Source: Roseovarius sp.
GTDB lineage: Bacteria; Pseudomonadota; Alphaproteobacteria; Rhodobacterales; Rhodobacteraceae
Direction: 5' to 3'
Length of the DNA: 19,627 nucleotides
Assembly: GCA_007125415.1 (NCBI GenBank)
Contig: SLDH01000109.1
Coordinates: 1 to 19,627, forward strand
Under the pieces are notes generated by a model, which worked only from the letters and a program-made list of their open reading frames with translations, was not told the origin of the DNA and did not search any database. The position numbers and the translations under genes are program-made. Position 1 is the first letter of the stretch, and every line of letters starts with the position of its first letter. Of this stretch, positions 1 through 7,046 are shown piece after piece.

Positions 1-1
1 C

Positions 2-103
2 GCCGCCGCCACCTGTATGGCCCGTGCCATCGCCCGCGCCGTCTATCTGGCGCGCCCCTTGCCCGGCGACACCCAGCCCTGCTGGACGGAGAAATTCGCC
101 TGA
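2..103 (+). CDS. P1-family (DmpA-like) peptidase, C-terminal fragment
   Basis: An open frame enters from the left edge and ends with TGA at 101-103, giving 33 residues. It reads AAATCMARAIARAV near the start and ends QPCWTEKFA. This Ala-rich helix with a C/S-x-A-R-A-I-A-R-A-[VI]-Y pattern resembles, from memory, the extreme C-terminus of Rhodobacteraceae P1/DmpA family N-terminal-nucleophile aminopeptidases. The catalytic part lies outside the window, so the function is inferred from the tail alone. The gene is convergent with the HIT gene, and a short repeat begins two bases after its stop. Any protein with a similar alanine-rich tail remains possible. Confidence 0.5.
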   Translation, partial: AAATCMARAIARAVYLARPLPGDTQPCWTEKFA

Positions 104-104
104 G

Positions 105-137
105 CTTTCATTGTTCCGCAAATACTCACATCCCGCC
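105..137 (-). repeat. Dispersed intergenic repeat, copy 1 (diverged)
   Basis: Read on the minus strand this is GGCGGGATGTGAGTATTTGC followed by GGAACAATGAAAG. It matches the GTATTT...GCAAAATGAAG core of the copies at 6945-6978 and 10403-10442. It lies 81 bases downstream of the HIT stop codon, in the same sense as that gene. The intervening stretch 138-218 is extremely GC-rich. It includes the minus-strand hairpin GCTCC-GGGA-GGAGC, but I see no gene in it. Confidence 0.5.
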
Positions 138-218
138 GCTGGCCGCAGGCGTGGTGGCCCGCCCCCCGGCGGCCCCCGGTGGCCCACGGCGGCTCCTCCC
201 GGAGCGACCTGGCGCCCC

Positions 219-599
219 CTAGGCGGGTTCCAGCATCCGCCCGAGCGGCCGCCCGCCGAGGATGTGCAGATGATAATGCGGCACCTCCTGCACGCCATGC
301 GTCCCGGCATTGGCGATCACGCGAAACCCGTCATCCCCGTCACCGGGGCTCAGGCCGTGCATCGCGCAGATCCGTGCCGTCACGCGCATGAAATCCACAA
401 GCTCGGCCTCGCTCGCCTCCGCCGCGAAGTGATCATGACAGACATAGGCCCCCTTGGGGATCACCAGCACATGCACCGGCGCCTGCGGATGGATATCCCT
501 GAAGGCAAGCGTGTGGTCCGTCTCCAGCACGGTCTCGTTGGGGATCTCGCCGCGCAGGATTTTCGCGAAGATGTTCTGGTCGTCATAGTTGTAGGGCAT
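219..599 (-). CDS. HIT family hydrolase
   Basis: This 126-residue protein belongs to the histidine triad superfamily, nucleoside-phosphate hydrolases or transferases acting on AMP-linked substrates in the cytoplasm. The signature HYHLHIL is at residues 108-114, with H108, H110 and H112 as the triad and H110 as the expected nucleophile. The N-terminal NIFAKILRGEIP and the VLVIPKG strand are typical of Hint/PKCI-type members. I start at ATG 599 (MPYNYDDQN), because an in-frame TTG at 611 overlaps the upstream glycosyltransferase stop. The gap to that stop is 8 bases and a GAGAG ribosome-binding element sits just upstream, so co-transcription is likely. The physiological substrate cannot be read from sequence. 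Confidence 0.93.
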   Translation of the reverse strand: MPYNYDDQNIFAKILRGEIPNETVLETDHTLAFRDIHPQAPVHVLVIPKGAYVCHDHFAAEASEAELVDFMRVTARICAMHGLSPGDGDDGFRVIANAGTHGVQEVPHYHLHILGGRPLGRMLEPA

Positions 600-607
600 T
601 GGCACTC

Positions 608-2185
608 TCAATCGGCAAAAAGATGGTCGGTTTCGGTGATCACCTGCGCCTTCTCCGGGCTGATGTCCAGAAAACGCGTCAGCATGGTGACCTGATGGTC
701 GCGGCTGTCGCTTTCACGCATGATATAGTGGTTCTCGAAGGCCTCGTCACGGATCCGGTCACTCTCGAAGGTCATGTCGCTGCGGATCGTGGGCAGGAGC
801 CGTTGCAGAGTGTCCTGCGGTGTTTGCTCTCCGGCAAGGCCCACGCGCATGGCGTGGCCGATGAGATAGTCGTCGGAGAAATTGCATTGCACCTCGAGCA
901 GCTTGGTGATCGACCGGTCGCCACAGAAATCCTGCAGAAGATCGATCTCGCCGGGGTCCATGCAGACGATCAGGCGATCGGTCTCGTAATAGTCGAAGAG
1001 CATCCGCATCAGCGCCCGACGATGCCGGGTGCGCTTGGCCACATTCGCCTGTATGCCGCCGAGATCCGGCAGATAGGTATCATCCTCGTTGAAGAGATAT
1101 TCGATCCCCGGCACATTGGTGGCCTGTCTGATGCGCTCCAGCAGGCGTTTGGCCACATGCCATTTCTTGCAGATCACGATCATCAGTTCACGCTCCCGCC
1201 CCAGCGTCGATTCCGCCTCCCAGAACCGCGAGGCGAAACGCCGCCCGATCCGGCCGCGCCCGGTAAGAAAGCTGAAGAGATTGCGCCCCTCGTTCGAAAT
1301 CTGGAACGCGGCCTGATCATCGGCGTAAAGCGCCCCGAGACGCTCTTTCAGCTCCAGCGCCTCGCCGCTGATCTTGCGGGCAAAAAGATAATCCTGACTG
1401 AGCAGCAGATCATAGTGATCGTTGTAGAAGGTCACCGGCATGCCGTAATCGGTGAACATGAGAAAGGTCAGGGTGCGTGTCTCGATCTCGGCTTCGGGAA
1501 TGAGATGGCGCACGAGGGTCTGGAAAAACGTCTCATCGGGAATCCAGGTGGTCCGAAAGAACCGCATCACGTCCCGGCGTTTGCGGGTTAACTCGAGAAT
1601 GGCCTCGATTGTCCGCCTCCGCAGACACCACCACTGGCTGCCGATCTGGACCTGGATGTCGGATGGTATTTGACGGGTCAAGCCGAGGCGCTGCTGAAGC
1701 CGATAGCTGGTATAGAAGCGCCTGGGCTGTGTGCGCTCGTTGAAGAAGTGGCGGTAGATCAGCCGCTCTTCCTTCATTCCGGTCTTGATCCAGTCACTTT
1801 CGAAATAATCGAAGCTCTCTATGAAATCGGCATCATGGTTGTCGAGAAAGCCATGGGCGTATCTGGCTGACTTGATCGCCATGCAATCGCCCGACAGCAT
1901 GTAGAAATGTGTGGCGCGCGGAAACCGGTCCACCGCCGCCTCCAGCGCGTGGAGCGTGGCCTGTACGAGCGACCATTCTCCCCAGCCGCATCTGATGCGT
2001 TTTCTGGCGAAGGTGACATTGGGATTGTCGGCGAGCGCCTGTCTGATCCGGGCGAAATCCTCGGGCCTTGCGCGGGCATCGAAATGGATCGCCATGCAGT
2101 CGCCCATGGCGGTCAGCATTTCCGCCTGATGGATGATCGCATCCGGGTCCTTGTGACACAACAATATGAACGCGATCTTCGCCAT
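608..2185 (-). CDS. GT14-type (core-2/I-branching) glycosyltransferase with DUF5928-like C-terminal extension
   Basis: This 525-residue protein has two parts. Residues 1 to about 250 resemble GT14 beta-1,6-N-acetylglucosaminyltransferases: the opening IAFILLCHKDPDAI strand, HFDARA, GWGEWSLVQATLHAL, FYMLSGDCMAIKS, and a GSQWWCLRR...WIPDETFFQTL region carrying the expected acidic catalytic site. Residues about 260-525 form a second domain with no motif I can assign. Such extensions, named DUF5928 as I recall, are characteristic of Rhodobacterales homologues. There is no signal peptide or membrane segment, so it should act on the cytoplasmic face. The gene leads a two-gene unit with HIT and diverges from a sulfotransferase, which suggests a shared glycan substrate. 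Donor and acceptor sugars are unknown. Confidence 0.85.
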   Translation of the reverse strand: MAKIAFILLCHKDPDAIIHQAEMLTAMGDCMAIHFDARARPEDFARIRQALADNPNVTFARKRIRCGWGEWSLVQATLHALEAAVDRFPRATHFYMLSGDCMAIKSARYAHGFLDNHDADFIESFDYFESDWIKTGMKEERLIYRHFFNERTQPRRFYTSYRLQQRLGLTRQIPSDIQVQIGSQWWCLRRRTIEAILELTRKRRDVMRFFRTTWIPDETFFQTLVRHLIPEAEIETRTLTFLMFTDYGMPVTFYNDHYDLLLSQDYLFARKISGEALELKERLGALYADDQAAFQISNEGRNLFSFLTGRGRIGRRFASRFWEAESTLGRERELMIVICKKWHVAKRLLERIRQATNVPGIEYLFNEDDTYLPDLGGIQANVAKRTRHRRALMRMLFDYYETDRLIVCMDPGEIDLLQDFCGDRSITKLLEVQCNFSDDYLIGHAMRVGLAGEQTPQDTLQRLLPTIRSDMTFESDRIRDEAFENHYIMRESDSRDHQVTMLTRFLDISPEKAQVITETDHLFAD

Positions 2186-2243
2186 TCGGATGACAATCTG
2201 CCTCTCTCAACCCGGATTGTTTACAGTGTTAAAGGTGAATTGG

Positions 2244-2266
2244 GCCTGAATAAACAGGCTTTCTTT
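2244..2266 (+). terminator. Hairpin with U-rich tail in the sulfotransferase leader (possible attenuator)
   Basis: GCCTG (2244-2248) pairs with CAGGC (2255-2259) around the six-base loop AATAAA. A T-rich tail, TTTCTTT, follows at 2260-2266. The layout matches a weak intrinsic terminator on the plus strand, 71 bases before the sulfotransferase start. The stem is only five base pairs plus a possible G-U, so it may be fortuitous. Confidence 0.3.
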
Positions 2267-2271
2267 ACAGA

Positions 2272-2287
2272 TTTTAACGGGTTAAAA
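2272..2287. promoter_or_regulatory. Perfect AT-rich palindrome, candidate operator
   Basis: TTTTAAC (2272-2278) and GTTAAAA (2281-2287) are perfect inverted arms around GG. The palindrome lies in the divergent gap between the glycosyltransferase (start 2185) and the sulfotransferase (start 2337). The surrounding stretch is much more AT-rich than the genes. No matching regulator gene is nearby, so the binding protein is unknown. Confidence 0.4.
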
Positions 2288-2336
2288 GGAAAAAAGCCGA
2301 AAAACGTCGGATACAAGATGACCGGAGGCAACAGGC

Positions 2337-3155
2337 ATGGGCTTTCCAGGCACATGGATGACCGAAAGCGAAAGCATGGTGTACCGTGTGGTTCCCAAAT
2401 GCGCCTGTTCGACGATCGGACAGATCATGTATTATTCCGATCACGGCAGGTTCTTTGATGGCGACATTCACGACGCGAAGACCGGCTTGCACAAATGGTC
2501 CCGCGAGGAAAGCCAGAAACTCATCAATGCCAATGTGAAGACCCACACGTCCTTCGCCTTCACCTGCGTGCGCAACCCCTACACGCGCATCCTGTCGAGC
2601 TTTTTCGACAAGATCTGCGGCATTCAGCGCAATGGGCAGCGGTATCGGGGCAAGCTGGTGCCGCTGATCATTCAGAAATACGGGATAGAGGTAGGGGGTG
2701 AGGATGGCAAAGAGGAGTTCGACCAGATCGCGAGCTTCCGCCGTTTCCTGCTTTTCGTGCGCGACACCATCCGGTTTCGCAGGCCGATGGAGCCGGATAT
2801 CCACTGGTCGGCCATCTCGGGCCATGTATCGACCTTCATCGTGAATGGCGGGACATATGACCGGATCTTCTGGACCGAAGAGTTCGACAAGGGGATGGGT
2901 GCGGTGCTCGAGGCGGTGAAAACGCCGAAGACGGTCAAGCTCGAGGACATTCCGCGTTTCAATGAAAGCGAAGGGCACGGCCCCAGGCGGGCACATCCGG
3001 TTGAGGCATATTTCGACGATCTCTCGATGCATCTGATCAAGGAAATCTACGATCGCGATTTCAAGCTCTTCAGGTATGATTTCGATAACCCCGCCAACAA
3101 GATGCCCACGGGCGAGATCGACCTAGATGAGGTGCATGCCAAGCTGGGAAGCTGA
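2337..3155 (+). CDS. Sulfotransferase family 2-like protein
   Basis: This 272-residue protein has the two PAPS-binding signatures of carbohydrate-type sulfotransferases. VVPKCACSTI at residues 18-27 matches the 5'-phosphosulfate loop, with K21 and S25-T26. FTCVRNPYTRILSSF at residues 75-89 matches the 3'-phosphate site, with R79 and S87. There is no signal peptide or membrane helix, so it is predicted to be a soluble cytoplasmic enzyme moving sulfate from PAPS to a sugar or lipid-linked acceptor. The start at 2337 follows a strong GGAGG at 2324-2328. The divergent GT14 neighbour suggests a glycan acceptor, which is inference only. The C-terminal half shows little I recognise beyond the general fold. 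Confidence 0.85.
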   Translation: MGFPGTWMTESESMVYRVVPKCACSTIGQIMYYSDHGRFFDGDIHDAKTGLHKWSREESQKLINANVKTHTSFAFTCVRNPYTRILSSFFDKICGIQRNGQRYRGKLVPLIIQKYGIEVGGEDGKEEFDQIASFRRFLLFVRDTIRFRRPMEPDIHWSAISGHVSTFIVNGGTYDRIFWTEEFDKGMGAVLEAVKTPKTVKLEDIPRFNESEGHGPRRAHPVEAYFDDLSMHLIKEIYDRDFKLFRYDFDNPANKMPTGEIDLDEVHAKLGS

Positions 3156-3188
3156 CATCCGACTGACATGCAGGGTTGAGCTGAAGGC

Positions 3189-3230
3189 GAGGGGCGCTGC
3201 CCCTCTTGTCCCGGACGAAGTCCGGAACAA
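3189..3230 (+). terminator. Double hairpin after the sulfotransferase gene
   Basis: The first stem is GAGGGGC (3189-3195) with GCCCCTC (3199-3205) around a three-base loop. The second is TTGT plus CCGGAC (3206-3216) with GTCCGG plus ACAA (3220-3230), around GAA and with one C-A mismatch. Both are strong in RNA. No proper U-tract follows, so it may act as a 3'-end stabiliser or a factor-assisted terminator rather than a classical intrinsic terminator. Confidence 0.5.
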
Positions 3231-3234
3231 TTCA

Positions 3235-3265
3235 CCCCGGGGTATTTGTCACCAAGAAGAAACGG
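3235..3265 (+). repeat. Dispersed intergenic repeat, copy 2
   Basis: CCCCGGGGTATTTGTCACC followed by AAGAAGAAACGG matches the shared core: a GC-rich run, then GTATTT, then an AAGAAG-type purine tail. It lies downstream of the sulfotransferase, in the same sense, directly after the double hairpin. Confidence 0.55.
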
Positions 3266-3410
3266 GTAACCTTATCTTAACCCTCATTGCGCAACTTCGG
3301 TCCTGCGGTACAGGCTGGGGAGCCGATGACCGCCCGAGGAGAAGCCGTGTCCGGTCCGGTCTGCAGCGGCGATCGTCCGTCCGACGCCGGCACCGGGCAC
3401 GCACCTTGCT

Positions 3411-3441
3411 GCTTCTTCTTGGCAAAAATACCCCGATCCCC
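3411..3441 (-). repeat. Dispersed intergenic repeat, copy 3
   Basis: On the minus strand it reads GGGGATCGGGGTATTTTTGC followed by CAAGAAGAAGC. It lies 58 bases downstream of the adenosine kinase stop codon, in that gene's sense, and faces copy 2 across the convergent gap. Confidence 0.6.
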
Positions 3442-3498
3442 TCGTCTGATCACATGCCGCCGCCCGACGGTCTGGCGCACGGGGCGTCATCCGGATGA

Positions 3499-4485
3499 TC
3501 AGAGAAGGCCTTCGGCCTCGAACATCGCCTTCACATCCGCCTCGGGGCGGGCACCGTAATGGCCGATCACCTCGGAGGCGGCAATGCAACCCATTCGTCC
3601 CGACACGGCGAGAGGCGCGCCGGTCGCCAGACCGTAGAGAAAACCGGCCGCAAACTGATCGCCGGCACCGGTCGTGTCAACCGGCGTTACCGCATGAACC
3701 GCCACGCGCAGGGTTTCATCGCCGTTGACGATCACCACATCCTCGCCTGATCTCGTGCAGACAATCAGGCCACTCTCCGCGGCGGCCAGTTCAAGAGCAG
3801 TGCCGAGGTCATCTGTCCGGAAGAGCGCGCGCCATTCATGCTCATTGCCGATGACGAAATCCATCTCGCCCAGAAGCTTGCGGAAATCGTCCCGGTGCCG
3901 CTCGACACAGAACGGATCGGAGAGCGTGATGCCGGCCTTGCCGCCGGTGTCGCGACAATCGCGCGCCCCGGTCAGGAACGCCTCCTTGCCTTTCGGCTTG
4001 TCGAAGAGATAGCCCTCCAGAAAGAGCAGTTCCGCATTCCGTGTCACCTCTTGCGGGACATCATCGGGGCCAAGCTCGGTCGAGATGCCGAGATAGGTAT
4101 TCATCGATCTTTCCCCGTCGGGCGATACGAAGATCATCGACCGCGAGGTGGGCAGTTCGCCCCCGGTCACGGGAGCGTTCACGAAATCGGTGCCGACCTC
4201 GGCCATGGCTTCGGCGTAGTAGCGGCCCGGTTCATCATCACGGACGCGGCCGATGAAGCCCGTGGAGAGCCCCAGCGCCCCGAGCCCGGCGATCGTGTTG
4301 GCAACCGAGCCGCCGGGCATCTGCCGCCGGTTCTCCATCGCCGCATAGAGCATTTCCCCGCGATCCTGCTCGATGAGTTGCATCACCCCCTTTTCGATGC
4401 CCATGCGGGAGAGGAATTGATCATCGCTCTGGCTGATCACATCCACAACGGCATTGCCGATGCCGACGGCTTGATATCTTGTCAT
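3499..4485 (-). CDS. PfkB-family adenosine kinase-like sugar kinase
   Basis: This 328-residue ribokinase-fold protein would transfer phosphate from ATP to a nucleoside or sugar, most likely adenosine. N-terminal features include GIGNAVVDV (residues 8-16) and the substrate-binding GGSVANT at 58-64. The C-terminal PfkB signature is DTTGAGDQFAAGFL at 270-283, with D276 as the expected catalytic base. Length and the MPGGSVANTIAGLGALG context fit alphaproteobacterial proteins annotated as adenosine kinase, but specificity within PfkB is hard to read from sequence. The start ATG overlaps the nth stop by four bases (ATGA), so translational coupling to the repair gene is likely. The family assignment is firm and the exact substrate is not. 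Confidence 0.88.
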   Translation of the reverse strand: MTRYQAVGIGNAVVDVISQSDDQFLSRMGIEKGVMQLIEQDRGEMLYAAMENRRQMPGGSVANTIAGLGALGLSTGFIGRVRDDEPGRYYAEAMAEVGTDFVNAPVTGGELPTSRSMIFVSPDGERSMNTYLGISTELGPDDVPQEVTRNAELLFLEGYLFDKPKGKEAFLTGARDCRDTGGKAGITLSDPFCVERHRDDFRKLLGEMDFVIGNEHEWRALFRTDDLGTALELAAAESGLIVCTRSGEDVVIVNGDETLRVAVHAVTPVDTTGAGDQFAAGFLYGLATGAPLAVSGRMGCIAASEVIGHYGARPEADVKAMFEAEGLL

Positions 4486-5126
4486 CGGGTCTTTTCCTCA
4501 TATTGGCAGAGATCGGCGATCAGGCAGGTGGGGCAGAGCGGTTTGCGCGCCTTGCAGTGATAGCGGCCATGCAGGATCAGCCAGTGATGGGCGTGGCGCT
4601 GGAAATCGGCGGGGACATGATCTTCGATGGCGCGCTCCACGGCGACGACATCCTTGCCCGGGCAGATGCCGGTGCGGTTACCCACGCGGAAGATATGCGT
4701 GTCCACGGCCTGTGCGGGCATGCCCCACCACATGTTGAGCACCACATTGGCCGTCTTGCGCCCGACGCCGGGCAGTGATTGCAGCGCCGCGCGTGAATTG
4801 GGCACCGCGCCACCATACTCCTCCACGAGGATGCGGCTGAGCTTGATCACGTTCTTCGCCTTGTTGCGATAGAGCCCGATGGTCCTGATATGCGCGATCA
4901 GCCCGTCCTCGCCAAGCGCGAGCATTTTCTGCGGCGTGTCGGCAATGCGAAAGAGCGCACGGGTGGCCTTGTTGACACCCACATCCGTGGCCTGCGCGGA
5001 GAGGGCGACGGCCACGACCAGTGTGAAGGCATTGACATGCTCCAACTCGCCCCTGGGCTCGGGTTCCGCCGTCTGAAAACGCTCGAAGATCGCGCGGATC
5101 GTGTGATAGTCGAGTTGAGCTTCCAT
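4482..5126 (-). CDS. nth: Endonuclease III (DNA glycosylase/AP lyase)
   Basis: This base-excision repair enzyme removes oxidised pyrimidines and cleaves the resulting abasic site. Counting from the upstream ATG at 5165, the helix-hairpin-helix LPGVGRKTA is at residues 131-139. The catalytic lysine is K137 and the catalytic aspartate is D155 in VDTHIFR. The [4Fe-4S] ligands C204, C211, C214 and C220 have the standard 6-2-5 spacing. I prefer the start at 5126 (MEAQLDYHTI), because family members typically begin just before LDYHTI; this gives 214 residues, close to E. coli Nth. The ATG at 5165 would add 13 residues. Neither has a clear ribosome-binding site. It overlaps the kinase gene by four bases and diverges from another DNA-repair gene. 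Confidence 0.95.
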   Translation of the reverse strand: MEAQLDYHTIRAIFERFQTAEPEPRGELEHVNAFTLVVAVALSAQATDVGVNKATRALFRIADTPQKMLALGEDGLIAHIRTIGLYRNKAKNVIKLSRILVEEYGGAVPNSRAALQSLPGVGRKTANVVLNMWWGMPAQAVDTHIFRVGNRTGICPGKDVVAVERAIEDHVPADFQRHAHHWLILHGRYHCKARKPLCPTCLIADLCQYEEKTR

Positions 5127-5220
5127 GGGGGATGCTATGCCGGGTTTGAGATCAAAGCGCAACATTCGGGTCGCCGCGGCCTGCCGGTCCGGATAGGTGA
5201 GGTAGCAGCAGGGGGAGCGT

Positions 5221-6072
5221 ATGATGAGCGTTGATCCGGACCAGAGCTATCACTACCAGATCATGCGCCGGGCGATCGGGGTGATCGACGCGGCGGAGGC
5301 GCCTTTGAGCCTGCAGGAGCTTGCCGCGAGGATGCAGATGAGCCCCGCGCATTTCCAGCGGATTTTTTCGCAATGGGTGGGTGTGTCGCCCAAGCGGTAT
5401 CAGCAATATCTGACCATGGGCCATGCCAGACGGCTTCTGGCCGAGCGTCTCACGACGCTGGAGGCGGCGCAGGAACTGGGCTTGTCGGGGTCCGGGCGGC
5501 TGCATGATCTCTTCCTGCGGTGGGAGGCGATGAGCCCGGGGGAATATGCGCGTCGCGGTGCCGGGCTGACCGTGTACTGGGGCTGGTTCGACAGCCCGTT
5601 CGGCCCGAGCCTCGTCATGGGGACCGAGAAAGGGATTTGCGGGATCGGCCTTGCCGGGGAGATCGGGGCGGATGCCACGATGACCGATCTGAGGTCGCGC
5701 TGGCCCGAGGCGCGATTTGTCGAGGATGCGCGAATGCTGCGCCCCTGGGTGGAGATGGCCCTCGGGCAGGTGGACGCCGGGCGAGGCACGGCGCCACTCT
5801 ACCTGATCGGTGCGCCCTTCCAGATCAAGGTCTGGGAAGCGCTCTTGCAGATCCCCTCGGGGCAGGTGAGCAGTTATGGCCATATCGCAAGCGCCATCGG
5901 TGCGCCGCGGGCCGTGCGCGCTGTGGGCAATGCGGTGGGGCGCAACCCGGTCAGCCTGCTCATTCCGTGTCATCGGGTGCTGCGCAAATCCGGCGCGCTG
6001 GGAGGGTATCACTGGGGCTTGCCGCTGAAGCGGGCCATCCTCGCACGGGAGAGTGCGCGCGCGGAGGCGTGA
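5221..6072 (+). CDS. AraC-type HTH / O6-methylguanine-DNA methyltransferase fusion (Ada-like, lacking the Ada zinc domain)
   Basis: This 283-residue suicide repair protein transfers the methyl group from O6-methylguanine to a cysteine. Residues about 12-113 form an AraC-type DNA-binding domain (LQELAARMQMSPAHFQRIF, then a second HTH ending MSPGEYARR). Residues about 116-275 are the methyltransferase domain, with the active site IPCHRV at 248-253 and C250 as acceptor. The Asn-hinge NAVGRNP precedes it and a GGYHWG loop follows. E. coli Ada carries an N-terminal Cys4 zinc domain that senses methylphosphotriesters; it is absent here, so classical Ada activation is not expected. A ribosome-binding site GGGGGAG at 5211-5217 serves ATG 5221 or, with better spacing, ATG 5224. 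The gene diverges from nth across 94 bases, probably sharing a promoter region. Confidence 0.93.
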   Translation: MMSVDPDQSYHYQIMRRAIGVIDAAEAPLSLQELAARMQMSPAHFQRIFSQWVGVSPKRYQQYLTMGHARRLLAERLTTLEAAQELGLSGSGRLHDLFLRWEAMSPGEYARRGAGLTVYWGWFDSPFGPSLVMGTEKGICGIGLAGEIGADATMTDLRSRWPEARFVEDARMLRPWVEMALGQVDAGRGTAPLYLIGAPFQIKVWEALLQIPSGQVSSYGHIASAIGAPRAVRAVGNAVGRNPVSLLIPCHRVLRKSGALGGYHWGLPLKRAILARESARAEA

Positions 6073-6197
6073 CCGAACTGCATTTGCGCAAAATACTGCC
6101 GAGCAGGCCCCCGAAAGAACTTGGGATGCGGCGTGTTATTGCTTATCATCAGGATAAACGCGACATAAGCGGGCAAACAAGCAAAGAGGCACGAGAC

Positions 6198-6854
6198 ATG
6201 ACACGGCTTAAATCCCCCTTTCTTCTGGCAGGTGCGTCCCTGCTGATCATTGCAGGTTGCACGGACCCCGGACATGATGGAGGAAGTGACAACCGCAGAA
6301 CCCAGAGCGGCGCGATCATCGGCGGGCTTGTCGGGGCGGCCACCGGCGCGGCTGTGGCCGACAACAAGGCCGGCGGCGCGCTTGTGGGCGGGCTTCTGGG
6401 CGCGGCCGGGGGGGCTGCCATCGGCAATGCGCTCGACCGGCAGGAGCGGGAACTGCGCGACAGCCTTCGCAATGACGATATCGACATCACCAATACCGGT
6501 GACCGGCTGATCGTGACCATGCCGCAGGACATCCTCTTTGCCGTGGACAGCGCCACCGTGCAGCCGGGGCTGCGCAGCGATCTCGCTCGGGTGGCCGCCA
6601 GCCTGCAGAGTTATCCCGACACGACGGTGCAGGTGGTCGGCCATACGGACAGCACCGGCTCGGCGGCGCATAACCAGGGCCTGTCGGAGCGGCGCGCCAA
6701 CGCCGTGGCCGATGTGCTGAGGGACAACGGCGTGTCCTACGGGCGCATCCGGACCTTCGGCCGGGGAGAGGACCAGCCAGTGGCTTCGAACCTGACACCC
6801 GAGGGGCGCGCGCAGAACCGCCGGGTGGAGATCGTCATCCTGCCCAACGCCTGA
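6198..6854 (+). CDS. OmpA-family lipoprotein with glycine-zipper segment
   Basis: This 218-residue protein begins with a lipoprotein signal peptide ending IIAGC, so C21 should be lipidated. Residues about 36-78 are a glycine-zipper region rich in GGLVGAATGAA-like repeats, able to insert in or span membrane. Residues about 108-217 are an OmpA-type peptidoglycan-binding domain: FAVDSATVQPG, then VGHTDSTGS with D151 and LSERRA with R165/R166, the expected diaminopimelate contacts. It resembles YiaD-like lipoproteins that link the outer membrane to the cell wall. I start at ATG 6198 because upstream sequence in this frame overlaps the methyltransferase gene and the signal peptide begins here. A purine-rich AGAGG lies at 6185-6189, slightly far from the start. 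Confidence 0.9.
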   Translation: MTRLKSPFLLAGASLLIIAGCTDPGHDGGSDNRRTQSGAIIGGLVGAATGAAVADNKAGGALVGGLLGAAGGAAIGNALDRQERELRDSLRNDDIDITNTGDRLIVTMPQDILFAVDSATVQPGLRSDLARVAASLQSYPDTTVQVVGHTDSTGSAAHNQGLSERRANAVADVLRDNGVSYGRIRTFGRGEDQPVASNLTPEGRAQNRRVEIVILPNA

Positions 6855-6913
6855 TCCTCCCGGCGCAGCGCCCCGGCGGTGACAGGGCCTGAGGCGACAT
6901 TCCCCCATCATCT

Positions 6914-6938
6914 CGAGCGCGCCCTCCCGGTGCGCTCG
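6914..6938 (+). terminator. Hairpin downstream of the OmpA lipoprotein gene
   Basis: CGAGCGC (6914-6920) and GCGCTCG (6932-6938) form a perfect seven-base stem. Repeat copy 4 follows and includes a TATTTTT run about 20 bases further on. The distance is long for an intrinsic terminator, so a 3'-end stem that protects the transcript is as likely. Confidence 0.4.
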
Positions 6939-6944
6939 TTCGCT

Positions 6945-6978
6945 GGCGGGGTTGAGTATTTTTGGCAAAATGAAGATG
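6945..6978 (+). repeat. Dispersed intergenic repeat, copy 4
   Basis: GGCGGGGTTGAGTATTTTTG followed by GCAAAATGAAGATG is one of the two best-preserved copies. It lies downstream of the OmpA lipoprotein gene in the same sense, right after a GC hairpin, and upstream of the first cupin gene. Confidence 0.65.
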
Positions 6979-7046
6979 CAGCATGTTGAACTGTCGGGCT
7001 CGCTCCGGGATAGTGCCGGACGATCAAGCATGATGAGGACAAAGAC

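Larger units (their letters stand above)
3156..3498. other. Convergent intergenic gap (343 bp) with hairpins and two repeat copies
   Basis: No coding frame here looks real. The gap separates the stop of the sulfotransferase from the stop of the PfkB kinase. It contains a double hairpin (3189-3230), a plus-sense repeat (3235-3265) and a minus-sense repeat (3411-3441). Between the repeats, 3266-3410 is plain GC-rich sequence, apart from a short AT-rich stretch with a near-CtrA pattern around 3266-3283. Confidence 0.7.

Noticed and set aside
24..695. Plus-strand open frame across the left edge, the repeat and the HIT gene
   Set aside because: It crosses a noncoding GC-rich gap and reads antisense through HIT; the protein is low-complexity Pro/Arg-rich.
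599..1591. Open frame of 330 codons on the plus strand
   Set aside because: It is fully antisense to the glycosyltransferase gene and has no domain signature.
3266..3284. CtrA-like site GTAA-N7-TTAAC in the convergent gap
   Set aside because: It matches the TTAA-N7-TTAAC consensus with one mismatch, but no gene starts nearby in either direction, so a promoter role has no support.
6083..6092. Ten-base palindrome TTTGCGCAAA after the methyltransferase gene
   Set aside because: Ten-base palindromes are expected by chance in a window of this length, and its position 115 bases before the lipoprotein start gives no further support.
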